A stretch of 64,000 nt of DNA from Streptomyces formicae (GCF_022647665.1 NZ_CP071872.1:5828001-5892000); one strand, 5' to 3'; positions 19,022 through 27,581 are shown, counted from the first letter of the stretch. Program-made: numbers and translations. Notes: generated from the sequence alone by a model not told the origin.

Positions 19022-19079
19022 GGTGCCGGTGCGGTGCCGGTGCGGTGCCGGTGCGGTGCCGGTGCCGGTGCGGTGCCGG
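19022..19079. repeat. 11-bp tandem repeat GGTGCCGGTGC
   Basis: Three perfect units (19022-19054), a 6-bp partial unit, another full unit and a partial one. They fill the space between the convergent GH35 and trypsin stops. Likely slippage-generated; a role as terminator substitute is possible but not shown. Confidence 0.8.
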
Positions 19080-19080
19080 G

Positions 19081-19854
19081 CTACAGCGTCGCGGCCGCGT
19101 TCTTGATCGCGGTGGCGAAGGTGGACACCTCGGTGTAGACGCCCGGGAAGCCGGCCCGGGCGCAGCCGTAGCCCCAGCTCACGATGCCGACCTGGATCCA
19201 GGCGCCGGCGTCGTCCCTGCGGAACATGGGGCCGCCGGAGTCGCCCTGGCAGGTGTCGACGCCGCCCTCGTTGAAGCCGGCGCAGATCTCCTCGCCCGGC
19301 ACGAGCTCGGGGTACGAGGACTGGCAGGAGGCGTCGGAGACGAACGGCACGGTCGCCTTGAGCAGATAGCGCTGCTGCGGGCCGCCCTCGCGGGCCGAGC
19401 CCCAGCCGGCGACGGTGAAGGTGCCGCTGTTGTACGCGGTCGTCTCGGCGATCTTCAGGGTCGGCAGGTTGACCGGCTGGGCGAGCTTGATCAGGGCCCA
19501 GTCCTTGCCGGTGCCGTTGTAGCCCGGGGCCTGGAGAACCTTGGTCGACTTGACCTTGATGGCGCTGGAGCTCTGGAGGTCCACGACTCCGGCGGTGGCG
19601 GTGATGCTGGTGTTGTTGCCGGAGCCGCTCACACAGTGCGCGGCGGTGAGGACGATCTGCTGGGTGTAGAGCGCACCTCCGCAGCCCATGGAGAGCCGGA
19701 CCATGAAGGGGAACTCGCCCTGGGCGGCGCGGGTTCCGCCGACGACGGGCGGCGGGGCGGCGCTGGCGGAGGCGGGCTGGAGGCTGACCGCGGCGAGGAG
19801 GACGGCGCCGGCGGCGGCGCATCTCTTGAGGGCACGTACCAGCTTGTCGTTCAA
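19081..19854 (-). CDS. sprT: Secreted trypsin-like serine protease (Streptomyces griseus trypsin, SprT-type)
   Basis: 257-aa secreted S1 protease cutting after Lys/Arg. A Sec signal peptide (KLVRALKRC then a hydrophobic core to SASA) is followed by a very short propeptide and the mature start VVGGTRAAQGEFPFMVRL. Catalytic triad: His in LTAAHC, Asp in GKDWALIKL, Ser in CQGDSGGPMF; the trypsin specificity Asp is the residue in GGVDTCQGDSGG. Sequence is very close by eye to SGT of S. griseus. The start is a TTG at 19854 with GAAGAAGG upstream; the next upstream start has poor signal-peptide sense. SGT genes are AdpA-controlled in S. griseus; I did not verify sites here. Confidence 0.92.
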   Translation of the reverse strand: MNDKLVRALKRCAAAGAVLLAAVSLQPASASAAPPPVVGGTRAAQGEFPFMVRLSMGCGGALYTQQIVLTAAHCVSGSGNNTSITATAGVVDLQSSSAIKVKSTKVLQAPGYNGTGKDWALIKLAQPVNLPTLKIAETTAYNSGTFTVAGWGSAREGGPQQRYLLKATVPFVSDASCQSSYPELVPGEEICAGFNEGGVDTCQGDSGGPMFRRDDAGAWIQVGIVSWGYGCARAGFPGVYTEVSTFATAIKNAAATL

Positions 19855-20117
19855 GGCATGCCTTCTTCCGTGGGGGGATTGCTGTGGCGCGCCGACGGGC
19901 CCACCGCAGTGACATGGGCCCGTCAACGCGTGTCCGGATTATGGGGAGGCCGCGAGGACGCCCACAAGAAGCACTTTTCGGCCAGGTCAGGGTCGTGCGG
20001 GGGCGCCGGCGGCACCGGCGGACGCGACCGGCGGACGCCGTAGAGTTGGGAGCGGCCAGCCGTCCTTCAGGGCGGCGTTCAGGGCGACTTCGTACGGCAC
20101 GTACAGGGGGTACGGGC

Positions 20118-21026
20118 GTGACGAACGGCAGCGAGGTGGTGCACGGCTACCCGCACCTCGACACCGCGCGGGCGGCCATCACCGCACTGCACAAACGGCT
20201 GTCGTACGACGGCGTACGCGCGTACGAGACCAGCGTGGCGCCGGCCGACGTCGCCTTCGCCGACCACGACGATCTGCACCTGGGGGCGCAGCGGGTGGCC
20301 CGTGCGCTGGTGCGTCAGCTGCGGCTGCCCGAGGCGCGGATGATCGTGAGCTTCCGGGAGATGGAGCACGCGGCGAGCGTCGAACTCACCGCGGGGCCCG
20401 AGTACTTCATCGAGCTGAACGACCGCTTCCGCAAGCACCGCAGGGACATCGGGGCGGCGCTCGCCCACGAGATCACCCACGTCCTGCTGCACCGGCTGGG
20501 GCTGGCGTTCCCCGGGACGCGGGACAACGAGATCCTCACGGACACGGTGACGACCTACCTGGGGGCGGGCTGGCTGCTGCTCGACGCGTTCCGGGAAGAC
20601 GCGGTTTCCAGCCAGAAACTGGGTTATCTGACCCCTGAGGAGTTCGGTTACGTCCTCGCAAAACGCGCGATGGTCTTCGACGAGGACCCCTCGGTGTGGT
20701 TCACCAGCCCCCAGGGCTACACGGCGTACACGAAGGGCAGGGCGCAGGCGCTGCGCGACGGGCAGCAGCCGCCGCTGTCCGCGGCGGGGTGGAACGGGCG
20801 GCGGCGCTACGCGAAGGACCGTCGGTATGCGCAGGACCATCCGGCCGGAGCCGCGCGGCCCGCTCCCGGCCCGGTCGCGGCGTACGCGTTCGAGCACGTG
20901 CCCGGCGGCGGACTGCGGGTGTCGTTCCCCTGCCCCACCTGCCAGCAGCGGATCCGGGTGCCGGTGCGGGGGCGGGTGCGGGCACGGTGCTCCCTGTGCC
21001 GGACGGTTCTCGAATGCGATACCTGA
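20118..21026 (+). CDS. HEXXH metallopeptidase-like protein with C-terminal zinc ribbon, function unknown
   Basis: 302-aa predicted soluble protein. Residues ~115-125 contain ALAHEITHVLLHRLG, a zincin HEXXH motif, with a possible third ligand in the following DNEILTDTVTTYLGAG segment (E or D). The last ~35 residues hold two CxxC pairs (FPCPTCQQRI and RCSLCRTVLEC), a zinc ribbon typical of nucleic-acid or protein binding. No signal peptide. GTG at 20118 follows a CAGGGGG ribosome site. I do not recognise a characterised relative; similar proteins appear conserved in Streptomyces as hypotheticals. A protease that recognises partners via the ribbon is possible but unproven. Confidence 0.75.
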   Translation: MTNGSEVVHGYPHLDTARAAITALHKRLSYDGVRAYETSVAPADVAFADHDDLHLGAQRVARALVRQLRLPEARMIVSFREMEHAASVELTAGPEYFIELNDRFRKHRRDIGAALAHEITHVLLHRLGLAFPGTRDNEILTDTVTTYLGAGWLLLDAFREDAVSSQKLGYLTPEEFGYVLAKRAMVFDEDPSVWFTSPQGYTAYTKGRAQALRDGQQPPLSAAGWNGRRRYAKDRRYAQDHPAGAARPAPGPVAAYAFEHVPGGGLRVSFPCPTCQQRIRVPVRGRVRARCSLCRTVLECDT

Positions 21027-21109
21027 GGACGTAGGGCCTGTAGTTCGGATCAGGCCCTGGATCCCTGCTCCGAGAGACAGGCCCCGGGGCCCTTCCGTAG
21101 GGTTTTGTC

Positions 21110-22660
21110 ATGAGGACCGAGGACTCCGAGGTGGTGGGCCTCGACACGGACCTGGCCGGCCGGCTCTTCGAGGCCCTGTACGGGGACGACGACGACGCGG
21201 TCGTACGGGCGCTGCGGGCGGGGGCGCCCGCGGAGGCGACGGACGAGGACGGGCAGACCGCGCTGTACACGGCCGCGGCCCGGGACCGTCCCGGGATGGT
21301 GCGCCTGCTGCTGGCGGCGGGCGCCGACCCGGATCGGGCGAGCGGCGCCGACGGGGCGGAGCTGCCGCTGTGCGGCACCGCGGTCTGGGGGCACACGGAG
21401 GCGATGCGGGCCCTGCTCGCGGCGGCCGCGCGGGTCGATCTGGCCGAGGAACCCGGGGTCCGTGCACTGACCTGGGCATGCCGTGAAGGGCGCGCCGAGG
21501 TGGTGGAGCTGCTGCTGGCCGCAGGCGCCGACCCGGATCTGCCGGGGCCCGACGGTCAGCCGCCGCTGCTGACGGCGACCCGGCGCGGCTCTCCCTCGTG
21601 CGTACGGGCCCTGCTGCGCCGCGGCGCAGACGCCACGGCCGAGGCGCTCGCGGAGGCCCGGCGCTGGGCGGGGACGGACGTGGCGGCGGAGCTGCGGCGC
21701 GGGCTGGCCGAGGTGTACGAGGTCGCGGAGAGCCAGGTGGAGATCCGGCGCGTCGAGGAGGACGGCGGCGAGACCGTGATCGCGGAGGTGGTCCGAGGCG
21801 GCCGGCACGTCGCCGGGAACGAGCAGCAGACCGGGCACGCGGCCATCGCCACGCTGCTGGAGGACGCGCTCGGGATGCGTACGCCCGCCGAGGAGCTCGC
21901 CGGGCGGGCGATGCGCCGCGGTGTACCGGACATGGACGAGTGGACGGAGGCCGTCGCCGTGCTCCAGCGGCGCGGCGACGAGGAGACGTTCCGGGCTGCG
22001 GCGGGGTGGGCCGGCACCGGGGATGCCCTGCGGCAGACCTTCGCGGCGGACGTCCTGGCGGGGCTGGGCCACGCGGACGGGGACGGCGTCGGGGCGGGGA
22101 GCGGCGTCGGCCGGGGGGTCGCGGCCCGCGTGGTGCCGCTGCTGCGGGAGCTGGCGCGGGAGTCCGACGAGCCCGAGGTGATCCGGGCGGCGGTGACCGG
22201 GCTGGGCCGGCAGGGCGACCCGGCAGGTGTCACGGAGGTCCTGCGGCACGCAGGGCACCCGGACCCCGAGGTGCGCTTCGGTGTGGCGGTGGCGCTGCAC
22301 GGGCTGGTGCCGGGGGACCACACGGGCGCGGTCGAGGCGGTGCTCGGGCTCACGCGGGACGGTGACGACGGCGTCCGGGACTGGGCGACGGCGGCCCTCG
22401 CGGACGTGGAGGCGGACGGCCCCGAGATCCGCGACGCGCTCGCGGCGCGGCTGACGGACCCGGTGCCGGACATCGAGGCGGAGGCGGCGCGGGGGCTGGC
22501 GATGCGTCAGGACGGGCGGGCGGTGGAGGCGTTGGCCCGGATTCTGGCGGACGAGGATCCGCAGGGGTACGCGTACTCGACGGCGGAGCAGGCGGTGGAG
22601 TACGTGACGGACGAGCGGGTCAGGCTCCGCCTGGAGGCGACCCTCCCCCGGGCCCGCTGA
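21110..22660 (+). CDS. Ankyrin-repeat and HEAT-repeat protein
   Basis: 516-aa soluble repeat protein. Residues ~15-190 are ankyrin repeats, e.g. DGQTALYTAAARDRPGMVRL then LLAAGADPD, repeated at LTWACREGRAEVVELLLAAG and following. Residues ~260-510 are HEAT/PBS-type helical repeats (HPDPEVRFGVAVALHGLV, GDDGVRDWATAALADV, VPDIEAEAARGLAMR). No catalytic motif, signal peptide or membrane span. Such solenoids are protein-binding scaffolds; partner unknown. ATG at 21110 opens the first repeat. It follows the HEXXH gene by 84 bp on the same strand and may be co-transcribed. The next region is a regulated promoter, so the unit ends here. Confidence 0.85.
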   Translation: MRTEDSEVVGLDTDLAGRLFEALYGDDDDAVVRALRAGAPAEATDEDGQTALYTAAARDRPGMVRLLLAAGADPDRASGADGAELPLCGTAVWGHTEAMRALLAAAARVDLAEEPGVRALTWACREGRAEVVELLLAAGADPDLPGPDGQPPLLTATRRGSPSCVRALLRRGADATAEALAEARRWAGTDVAAELRRGLAEVYEVAESQVEIRRVEEDGGETVIAEVVRGGRHVAGNEQQTGHAAIATLLEDALGMRTPAEELAGRAMRRGVPDMDEWTEAVAVLQRRGDEETFRAAAGWAGTGDALRQTFAADVLAGLGHADGDGVGAGSGVGRGVAARVVPLLRELARESDEPEVIRAAVTGLGRQGDPAGVTEVLRHAGHPDPEVRFGVAVALHGLVPGDHTGAVEAVLGLTRDGDDGVRDWATAALADVEADGPEIRDALAARLTDPVPDIEAEAARGLAMRQDGRAVEALARILADEDPQGYAYSTAEQAVEYVTDERVRLRLEATLPRAR

Positions 22661-22750
22661 CCCCGGCCACCCCGTACCGCCCGGTAATCGCATCGCGGGC
22701 GACGCTTCGCGTTCACCGTCGGGACATTCCCGGCCCCCGTAATGACGGAG

Positions 22751-22777
22751 TTGTATGGACAACAGTTGTCCATACAG
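22751..22777. promoter_or_regulatory. Putative GntR operator upstream of the phosphonate transporter operon
   Basis: TGTATGGACAAC, a central A, then GTTGTCCATACA: a perfect 25-bp palindrome (22752-22776) 48 bp before the binding-protein start. It can also be read as two overlapping TTGTnnnnACAA elements. A related element, TTGTACAGACAA, precedes the oxygenase genes (30145-30156). The best candidate binder is the HutC-type GntR protein encoded at 27594-28349. Confidence 0.75.
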
Positions 22778-22824
22778 CTTTTGGCCCCGCCTCGCATCCC
22801 TCCGCATTCCCTCATGGAGTACGC

Positions 22825-23976
22825 GTGACCAGCCCCGCCCGCGCCGTCGCCCTCATCGGCGCTCTTGGACTCACCGCCCTGACGCTCACCGCCTGCGGTG
22901 CCGCGCCCACCGACAGCACCACCACCCCCGACGGAAAGAACCTCGCGACCGCGGCCTCCGCAGCCGACGCCGGCGGGATGGACGCCCTGGTCGCCGCCGC
23001 GAAGAAGGAGGGCACGCTCAACGCGATCGCCATCCCCCGCGACTGGGCCAACTACGGCGCGATCATCGACGGGTTCACCGCCAAGTACGGCATCAAGGTG
23101 AACGTCGAGAACCCCGACGGCTCCAGCCAGGACGAGATCAACGCGGTGAAGTCCCGCAAGGGCCAGGACCGCGCGCCCGACGTGCTCGACCTCGGTGCCT
23201 CGTTCGCCCAGGCCGCCGCCGCACAGGGGCTGACCGCGCCGTACAAGGTCGCCGCGTTCGACAAGATCCCCGAGACGCAGCGCGACGCGCAGGGGCGCTG
23301 GTTCAACGACTACGGCGGCTACGTCTCCATAGGCTGCGACGCCAAGCGCGTCAAGGTCTGCCCGGAGACCTTCGCCGACCTGCTGGGGCCCGAGTACAAG
23401 GGCAAGGTCGCCCTCAACGGCAACCCCACCAAGTCCGGCTCCGCCTTCGGCGGCGTCTACGCCGCGGCCCTCGCCAACGGCGGCTCGTTCGACGACATCC
23501 AGCCCGGTATCGACTTCTTCGGGAAGCTCAAGAAGAACGGGAACTACAACCCCGTCGAGTCCACCCCGGCCACGGTCGAGAAGGGCGAGACCCCGATCAG
23601 CATCGACTGGGACTACCTCAACGCCGGCTACGCCGAGCAGTTCAAGGCCAAGGGCATCGACTGGAAGGTCGCGGTCCCGTCCGACGGCGTCTACGCCCAG
23701 TACTACTCGCAGGCGATCAACAAGGACGCCCCGCACCCCGCCGCCGCCCGGCTGTGGCAGGAGTACCTGTACAGCGCCGAGGGCCAGAACCTGTGGCTCA
23801 AGGGCTACGCCCGGCCCGTGCTGATGCCGGCCATGACCGCCGACGGCACCATCGACAAGGAGGCCGCCGCCGCGCTGCCCGCCGTCGATGGCACCCCGAA
23901 GTTCCCGAGCGAGCAGCAGTCCGCCAAGGCCAAGGAGGCCCTGGCGCAGGGCTGGGCCGCGGCCGTCTCCGGGTGA
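22825..23976 (+). CDS. Phosphonate (2-aminoethylphosphonate-type) ABC transporter substrate-binding lipoprotein
   Basis: 383-aa binding protein of the iron/spermidine/2-aminoethylphosphonate superfamily (SBP_bac_6 type, PhnS/AepX-like). Lipoprotein signal ALTLTACGA puts Cys near residue 24, so it is anchored outside the membrane. Core stretches include VAAAKKEGTLNAIAIPRDWA, VKSRKGQDRAPDVLDLGASF, and SIDWDYLNAGYAEQF. It would deliver ligand to the two permeases. Ligand assignment to an aminophosphonate is inferred from the downstream pattern (two permeases, ATPase) and the phosphonate-cleaving gene pair nearby, not from binding residues. GTG at 22825; the stop overlaps the next start. Confidence 0.85.
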   Translation: MTSPARAVALIGALGLTALTLTACGAAPTDSTTTPDGKNLATAASAADAGGMDALVAAAKKEGTLNAIAIPRDWANYGAIIDGFTAKYGIKVNVENPDGSSQDEINAVKSRKGQDRAPDVLDLGASFAQAAAAQGLTAPYKVAAFDKIPETQRDAQGRWFNDYGGYVSIGCDAKRVKVCPETFADLLGPEYKGKVALNGNPTKSGSAFGGVYAAALANGGSFDDIQPGIDFFGKLKKNGNYNPVESTPATVEKGETPISIDWDYLNAGYAEQFKAKGIDWKVAVPSDGVYAQYYSQAINKDAPHPAAARLWQEYLYSAEGQNLWLKGYARPVLMPAMTADGTIDKEAAAALPAVDGTPKFPSEQQSAKAKEALAQGWAAAVSG

Positions 23977-24896
23977 CACGCCCGATGACCCTGCTCTCCT
24001 CCCCCGCCCGCGCCACGGCCGGTACCGCACCGGCCGCCGGCGCGGGCGGGGGCCCCAAGCCGGGCCGCGTCCGCCGCCGCTCCTGGGCGTGGACGGCCGC
24101 CGTGCCCCTCTTCCTGGTCGTCGGGCTCGCCTTCGGGCTGCCCGCGCTGGCCATGGCCGACGGGGCGTTCACCGTCGGTGGCTCCTACGGCCTCGGCAAC
24201 GTGACCCGCTCGGTCGACGGCGCCTACCGCACCGCCCTGCTCGGCAGCGTCGAACTGTCCGCGCTCACCGCCGCCGCGGGCACGCTCTTCGGGCTGCTCC
24301 TCGCCCAGGCCGTCGTCACCTCGCGCAGCCGCGCGCTGCGCGAAGCCGTGCTCACGGCCTCCGGCGTGCTCGCCAACTTCGGCGGCGTGCCACTGGCCTT
24401 CGCGTTCGTCGCCACCCTCGGCAACGCGGGCGTCCTCACCACCCGCCTCGGCCTCGACGACCACGGCTGGTCGCTCTACGGCTTCTGGGGACTGGCCCTG
24501 ACGTATCTGTACTTCCTCGTCCCGCTGATGGTGCTGACCGTCGCGCCCGCGCTCGACGGGCTGCGCGTCCAGTGGCGCGAGGCCGCCCGCGACTGCGGCG
24601 CGTCGACCTGGCAGTACTGGCGGCACATCGGCGTCCCGGTGCTGCTGCCGACCCTGCTCGGCGGGTTCGTACTGCTCTTCGGCAGCGCCTTCGCGGCGTA
24701 CGCCACCGCGGCGGCGATGGTGGGCAGTTCGGTGCCGCTCGTCACCCTCCAGATCGCCGACGCGCTCTCCGGCAACGTCCTGGTCGGCCAGGAGAACGTG
24801 GCGCTCGCGCTCAGCCTCGACATGGTGGTGGTCGCCGCGCTGGTGATGGCCGTCCATCTGCCACTTCAGCGAAGGAGCACCCGATGGCTCGCCTGA
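23973..24896 (+). CDS. Phosphonate-type ABC transporter permease (PhnU-like)
   Basis: 307-aa membrane permease of the BPD_transp_1 class with about six hydrophobic spans and the EAA loop (WREAARDCGASTWQYWRHIG) near residue 200 that docks to the ATPase. N-terminal ~35 residues are Ala/Gly/Pro-rich and cytoplasmic. Starts at GTG 23973 overlapping the binding-protein stop (GTGA); an ATG four codons later is possible. It overlaps the next permease by 13 bp, so the operon is tightly coupled. Closest families by architecture are the first permease of 2-aminoethylphosphonate and spermidine/putrescine importers. Confidence 0.87.
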   Translation: MTRPMTLLSSPARATAGTAPAAGAGGGPKPGRVRRRSWAWTAAVPLFLVVGLAFGLPALAMADGAFTVGGSYGLGNVTRSVDGAYRTALLGSVELSALTAAAGTLFGLLLAQAVVTSRSRALREAVLTASGVLANFGGVPLAFAFVATLGNAGVLTTRLGLDDHGWSLYGFWGLALTYLYFLVPLMVLTVAPALDGLRVQWREAARDCGASTWQYWRHIGVPVLLPTLLGGFVLLFGSAFAAYATAAAMVGSSVPLVTLQIADALSGNVLVGQENVALALSLDMVVVAALVMAVHLPLQRRSTRWLA

Positions 24897-25849
24897 CTCG
24901 ACGTATTGAGGCTCGGTTCGCCTCCGGGGCGCTTCAGCGTCCGCCGACGGTCGACCGTACTCGGCCACTCGCACCTCGCGGCCTCTGTGCGCTCTCCCTT
25001 TCGGCAGCCGCGCGCCCCTTCGGCTCACTCGCCTCGGGGTACGGGCGCGTCGGCGTACTCCTCGTCGCCGGGGTGTACTTCCTCGTCCCGCTGCTCGCCT
25101 CCGCCGTCTTCACGCTGGACATCCCCGGGCGGGGGCTGACCCTGTCCTCGTACACGCGGATCTTCGCGGCGCCCGGCTTCACGGCCAGTCTGCTGCTGTC
25201 GCTCGCGCTCGCCGCGGCCACCGTCGCCCTGGTGCTGCTGATCAGCATCCCCGCGGCGGTCGCGGCGCGGCTCGCCGTCCCGGGGCTGCGGCCGGTGCTC
25301 GAAGTGGTGTGCACGCTGCCGCTGGTGGTGCCGCCGGTGGCGCTGACCGCCGGGCTCGGGACGGTGCTGCGCTGGGGGCCCGAGAAGCTCTCCACGACGC
25401 CGCTGTACCAGACGTTCGTCGCCGTGCAGAACCCGGACTTCCCCTTCGTCCTCGTCCTCGCGTACGCCGTGATGGCACTGCCGTTCGTGTACCGGGCGCT
25501 GGACGCGGGGCTGCGCGCCGTCGACGTACGCACCCTCGTGGAGGCGGCCCGCGACTGCGGGGCGTCCTGGCCGCGGGCGCTCGTCTCGGCCGTGCTGCCC
25601 AATCTGCGCGGGGCGCTGCTGAACGCCTCGTTCCTCACGCTCGCCCTGGTGCTGGGCGAGTTCACCGTCGCCTCGCTGCTCGGCTTCCAGCCGTTCGCGG
25701 TCTGGATCGTGCAGGCGTCCGGCTCGGACGCGCGCCTCTCGGTCGCCGTGTCGCTGCTGAGCCTGCTGCTGACCTGGGTGCTGCTGCTGGCGCTGACCAC
25801 GCTCGGCGGCCGCCGTTCCCGTCCGTACGAAGGAAAGACCTCCCGATGA
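24884..25849 (+). CDS. Phosphonate-type ABC transporter permease (PhnV-like)
   Basis: 321-aa second permease. After an unusually long ~50-residue basic N-terminus (ARLTRRIEARFASGALQR...) come about six membrane spans starting at YGRVGVLLVAGVYFLVPLLA. The ATPase-docking loop is LVEAARDCGASWPRALVSA near residue 225, matching the loop of the partner permease. ATG at 24884 has GAAGGAG upstream; because homology to permeases starts only near residue 50, a later start is conceivable, but none has an equally good ribosome site. It ends in an ATGA overlap with the ATPase gene. Confidence 0.85.
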   Translation: MARLTRRIEARFASGALQRPPTVDRTRPLAPRGLCALSLSAAARPFGSLASGYGRVGVLLVAGVYFLVPLLASAVFTLDIPGRGLTLSSYTRIFAAPGFTASLLLSLALAAATVALVLLISIPAAVAARLAVPGLRPVLEVVCTLPLVVPPVALTAGLGTVLRWGPEKLSTTPLYQTFVAVQNPDFPFVLVLAYAVMALPFVYRALDAGLRAVDVRTLVEAARDCGASWPRALVSAVLPNLRGALLNASFLTLALVLGEFTVASLLGFQPFAVWIVQASGSDARLSVAVSLLSLLLTWVLLLALTTLGGRRSRPYEGKTSR

Positions 25850-26919
25850 CCCTCCTCGACGCACCCGCCCGCACCGGCGCGTCCCTGCGACTGCTCGGGC
25901 TGCGCCGCGCGTTCGGCGCCACCGTCGCGCTCGACGGCCTCGATCTGGACGTCGCCCCGGGCGAACTCCTCGCCCTGCTCGGCCCCTCCGGCTGCGGCAA
26001 GACCACCGCGCTGCGGGTGCTGGCCGGCTTCGAGCAGCCCGACGAGGGGCAGGCGCTGCTGGACGGCGAGGACCTCGTGCCGGTGCCGGCCAACCGCCGC
26101 GACACGGCGATGGTGTTCCAGTCGTACAGCCTCTTCCCGCATCTCACCGCGGCCGACAACGTGGCCTTCGGGCTGCGGATGCGCAAGGTCGGCGGCGCGG
26201 AGCGGCGGGCGCGCGCGGCCGAACTGCTGGAGCTGATCGGGCTGCCCGGCCACGGCGGACGCTTCCCGCACCAGCTGTCCGGCGGACAGCAGCAGCGGGT
26301 CGCGCTGGCCCGGGCGCTGGCGCTGCGGCCCCGGCTGCTGCTGCTCGACGAGCCGCTGTCCGCGCTCGACGCGCAGGTGCGGGTGGCCCTGCGGGAGGAG
26401 ATCCGCAGGCTCCAGCTGGAGCTGGGCATCACCACCGTGTTCGTCACGCACGACCAGGAGGAGGCCCTGTCGATGGCCGACCGGGTCGCGGTGATGAACC
26501 AGGGCCGGCTCGAACAGTGCGCCACGCCCACCGAGTTGTACGCCCGTCCCGCGACGGACTTCGTCGCCGAGTTCATCGGCACCATGAACCGGGTGCCCGG
26601 CCGGGCTGTCGAGGGCGGTCTGGTGGAGGTGCTGGGGGTACGGCTGCCGGCCGAGGAGCCCGCCGGGTCCGGGGCCGTACAGGTGCTGATCAGACCCGAG
26701 GCGCTGGAGGTGGCGGCGGACGCGTCCGGTACGGCCCGGGTGACCGGCACCGCCTTCCACGGGCCCACCACGCGCGTACGGGTCGCGCTCGCCGACGGCA
26801 CGGCGCTCAAGGCCGACGTCCCGACGCACGCCGCCGGAGCGCTGACGCCGGGCACCGCCGTCACCGTGCGCCCGCAGCAGCGGCCCGCGCTCGTCGCGGC
26901 GCAGGGCGGGGCGGAGTGA
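25846..26919 (+). CDS. ABC transporter ATP-binding protein with TOBE domain (PhnT/PotA-like)
   Basis: 357-aa ATPase. Walker A GPSGCGKTTAL near residue 43, Q-loop VFQSYSLFPHLT near 87, C-loop HQLSGGQQQRVALARAL near 140, Walker B LLLLDEPLSALDAQVR near 163 and H-loop VFVTHDQEEALSMAD. The C-terminal ~110 residues form a TOBE/OB regulatory domain (VLIRPEALEVAAD, TRVRVALADGTALKAD). This is the architecture of 2-aminoethylphosphonate, spermidine and Fe3+ importers. It powers the two preceding permeases. The stop overlaps the HAD phosphatase start (GTGA). Confidence 0.9.
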   Translation: MTLLDAPARTGASLRLLGLRRAFGATVALDGLDLDVAPGELLALLGPSGCGKTTALRVLAGFEQPDEGQALLDGEDLVPVPANRRDTAMVFQSYSLFPHLTAADNVAFGLRMRKVGGAERRARAAELLELIGLPGHGGRFPHQLSGGQQQRVALARALALRPRLLLLDEPLSALDAQVRVALREEIRRLQLELGITTVFVTHDQEEALSMADRVAVMNQGRLEQCATPTELYARPATDFVAEFIGTMNRVPGRAVEGGLVEVLGVRLPAEEPAGSGAVQVLIRPEALEVAADASGTARVTGTAFHGPTTRVRVALADGTALKADVPTHAAGALTPGTAVTVRPQQRPALVAAQGGAE

Positions 26920-27581
26920 CGCGCTTGCGTGCGGTGCTGTTCGACATGGACGGAACGCTCGTCGACACCGAGGGGGTCTGGCTCGACGTCGTCGAGGCGG
27001 CGGCGCTGCGGCGCGGGCGCGTCCTGGACGCCGGGCGGCGCACGGCCGTGACGGGCCGCTCGGTCGAGGACGCGGCGGCACTGCTGCACGCGTACCTGGG
27101 GGCACCGGAGGGGGAACTCGCCGCCGAGCTGGGCACGGACTTCGCCGACCGGCTCGCGGCGGCCGCCGTGCCCCGGCCGGGCGCGCTGCGGCTGCTCGCC
27201 GCGCTGCGCGCCCGGGAGGTGCCGACGGCGCTGGTGTCGGCGTCGCCGCGGGCGGTGGTCGAGCAGGTCGCGGGAACGCTGGACGGGCACCGTTTCGATG
27301 TGCTGTTCGGCGCCGAGGACACCGCGCGGACGAAGCCGCAGCCGGATCCGTATCTGGCGGCGGCAGCGGCGCTCGGCGCGGAACCGGCGCAGTGCGTCGC
27401 CGTCGAGGACAGCCCGGCGGGCGTCGCGTCGGCGGTCGCCGCGGGCTGCCGGGTGCTGGCGGTGCCCTCGACCGAACCGCTGGCGGAGAGCGACGGGGTG
27501 ACGGTCGCGGAGTCGCTGGCGGACGTGGACCCCGAGCTGCTGAGCTCGCTGGTCCGATGGCACGACGACACAACGACATGA
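26916..27581 (+). CDS. HAD-superfamily phosphatase (beta-phosphoglucomutase-like), not a phosphonatase
   Basis: 221-aa haloacid dehalogenase subfamily IA enzyme with alpha-helical cap. Nucleophile motif LFDMDGTLVDTE near residue 8-20, motif II VSASPRAV near 110, Lys of motif III in RTKPQPDPYL near 140, motif IV VEDSPAGVASA near 168. It would dephosphorylate a small phosphoester. Phosphonoacetaldehyde hydrolase (PhnX) needs a cap-domain lysine for Schiff-base chemistry; no lysine occurs in the cap here, so C-P bond cleavage by this protein is unlikely. Translationally coupled to the transporter by a GTGA overlap; its substrate is unknown. Confidence 0.85.
   Translation: MTRLRAVLFDMDGTLVDTEGVWLDVVEAAALRRGRVLDAGRRTAVTGRSVEDAAALLHAYLGAPEGELAAELGTDFADRLAAAAVPRPGALRLLAALRAREVPTALVSASPRAVVEQVAGTLDGHRFDVLFGAEDTARTKPQPDPYLAAAAALGAEPAQCVAVEDSPAGVASAVAAGCRVLAVPSTEPLAESDGVTVAESLADVDPELLSSLVRWHDDTTT

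Noticed and set aside
19854..19926. Upstream start for the trypsin gene
   Set aside because: The added 24 residues (CHCGGPVGAPQQSP...) do not make a signal peptide; the TTG with GAAGAAGG gives the SGT-like N-terminus.
26916..27581. Phosphonoacetaldehyde hydrolase (phnX)
   Set aside because: No cap-domain lysine for the Schiff base; general HAD IA phosphatase motifs only.
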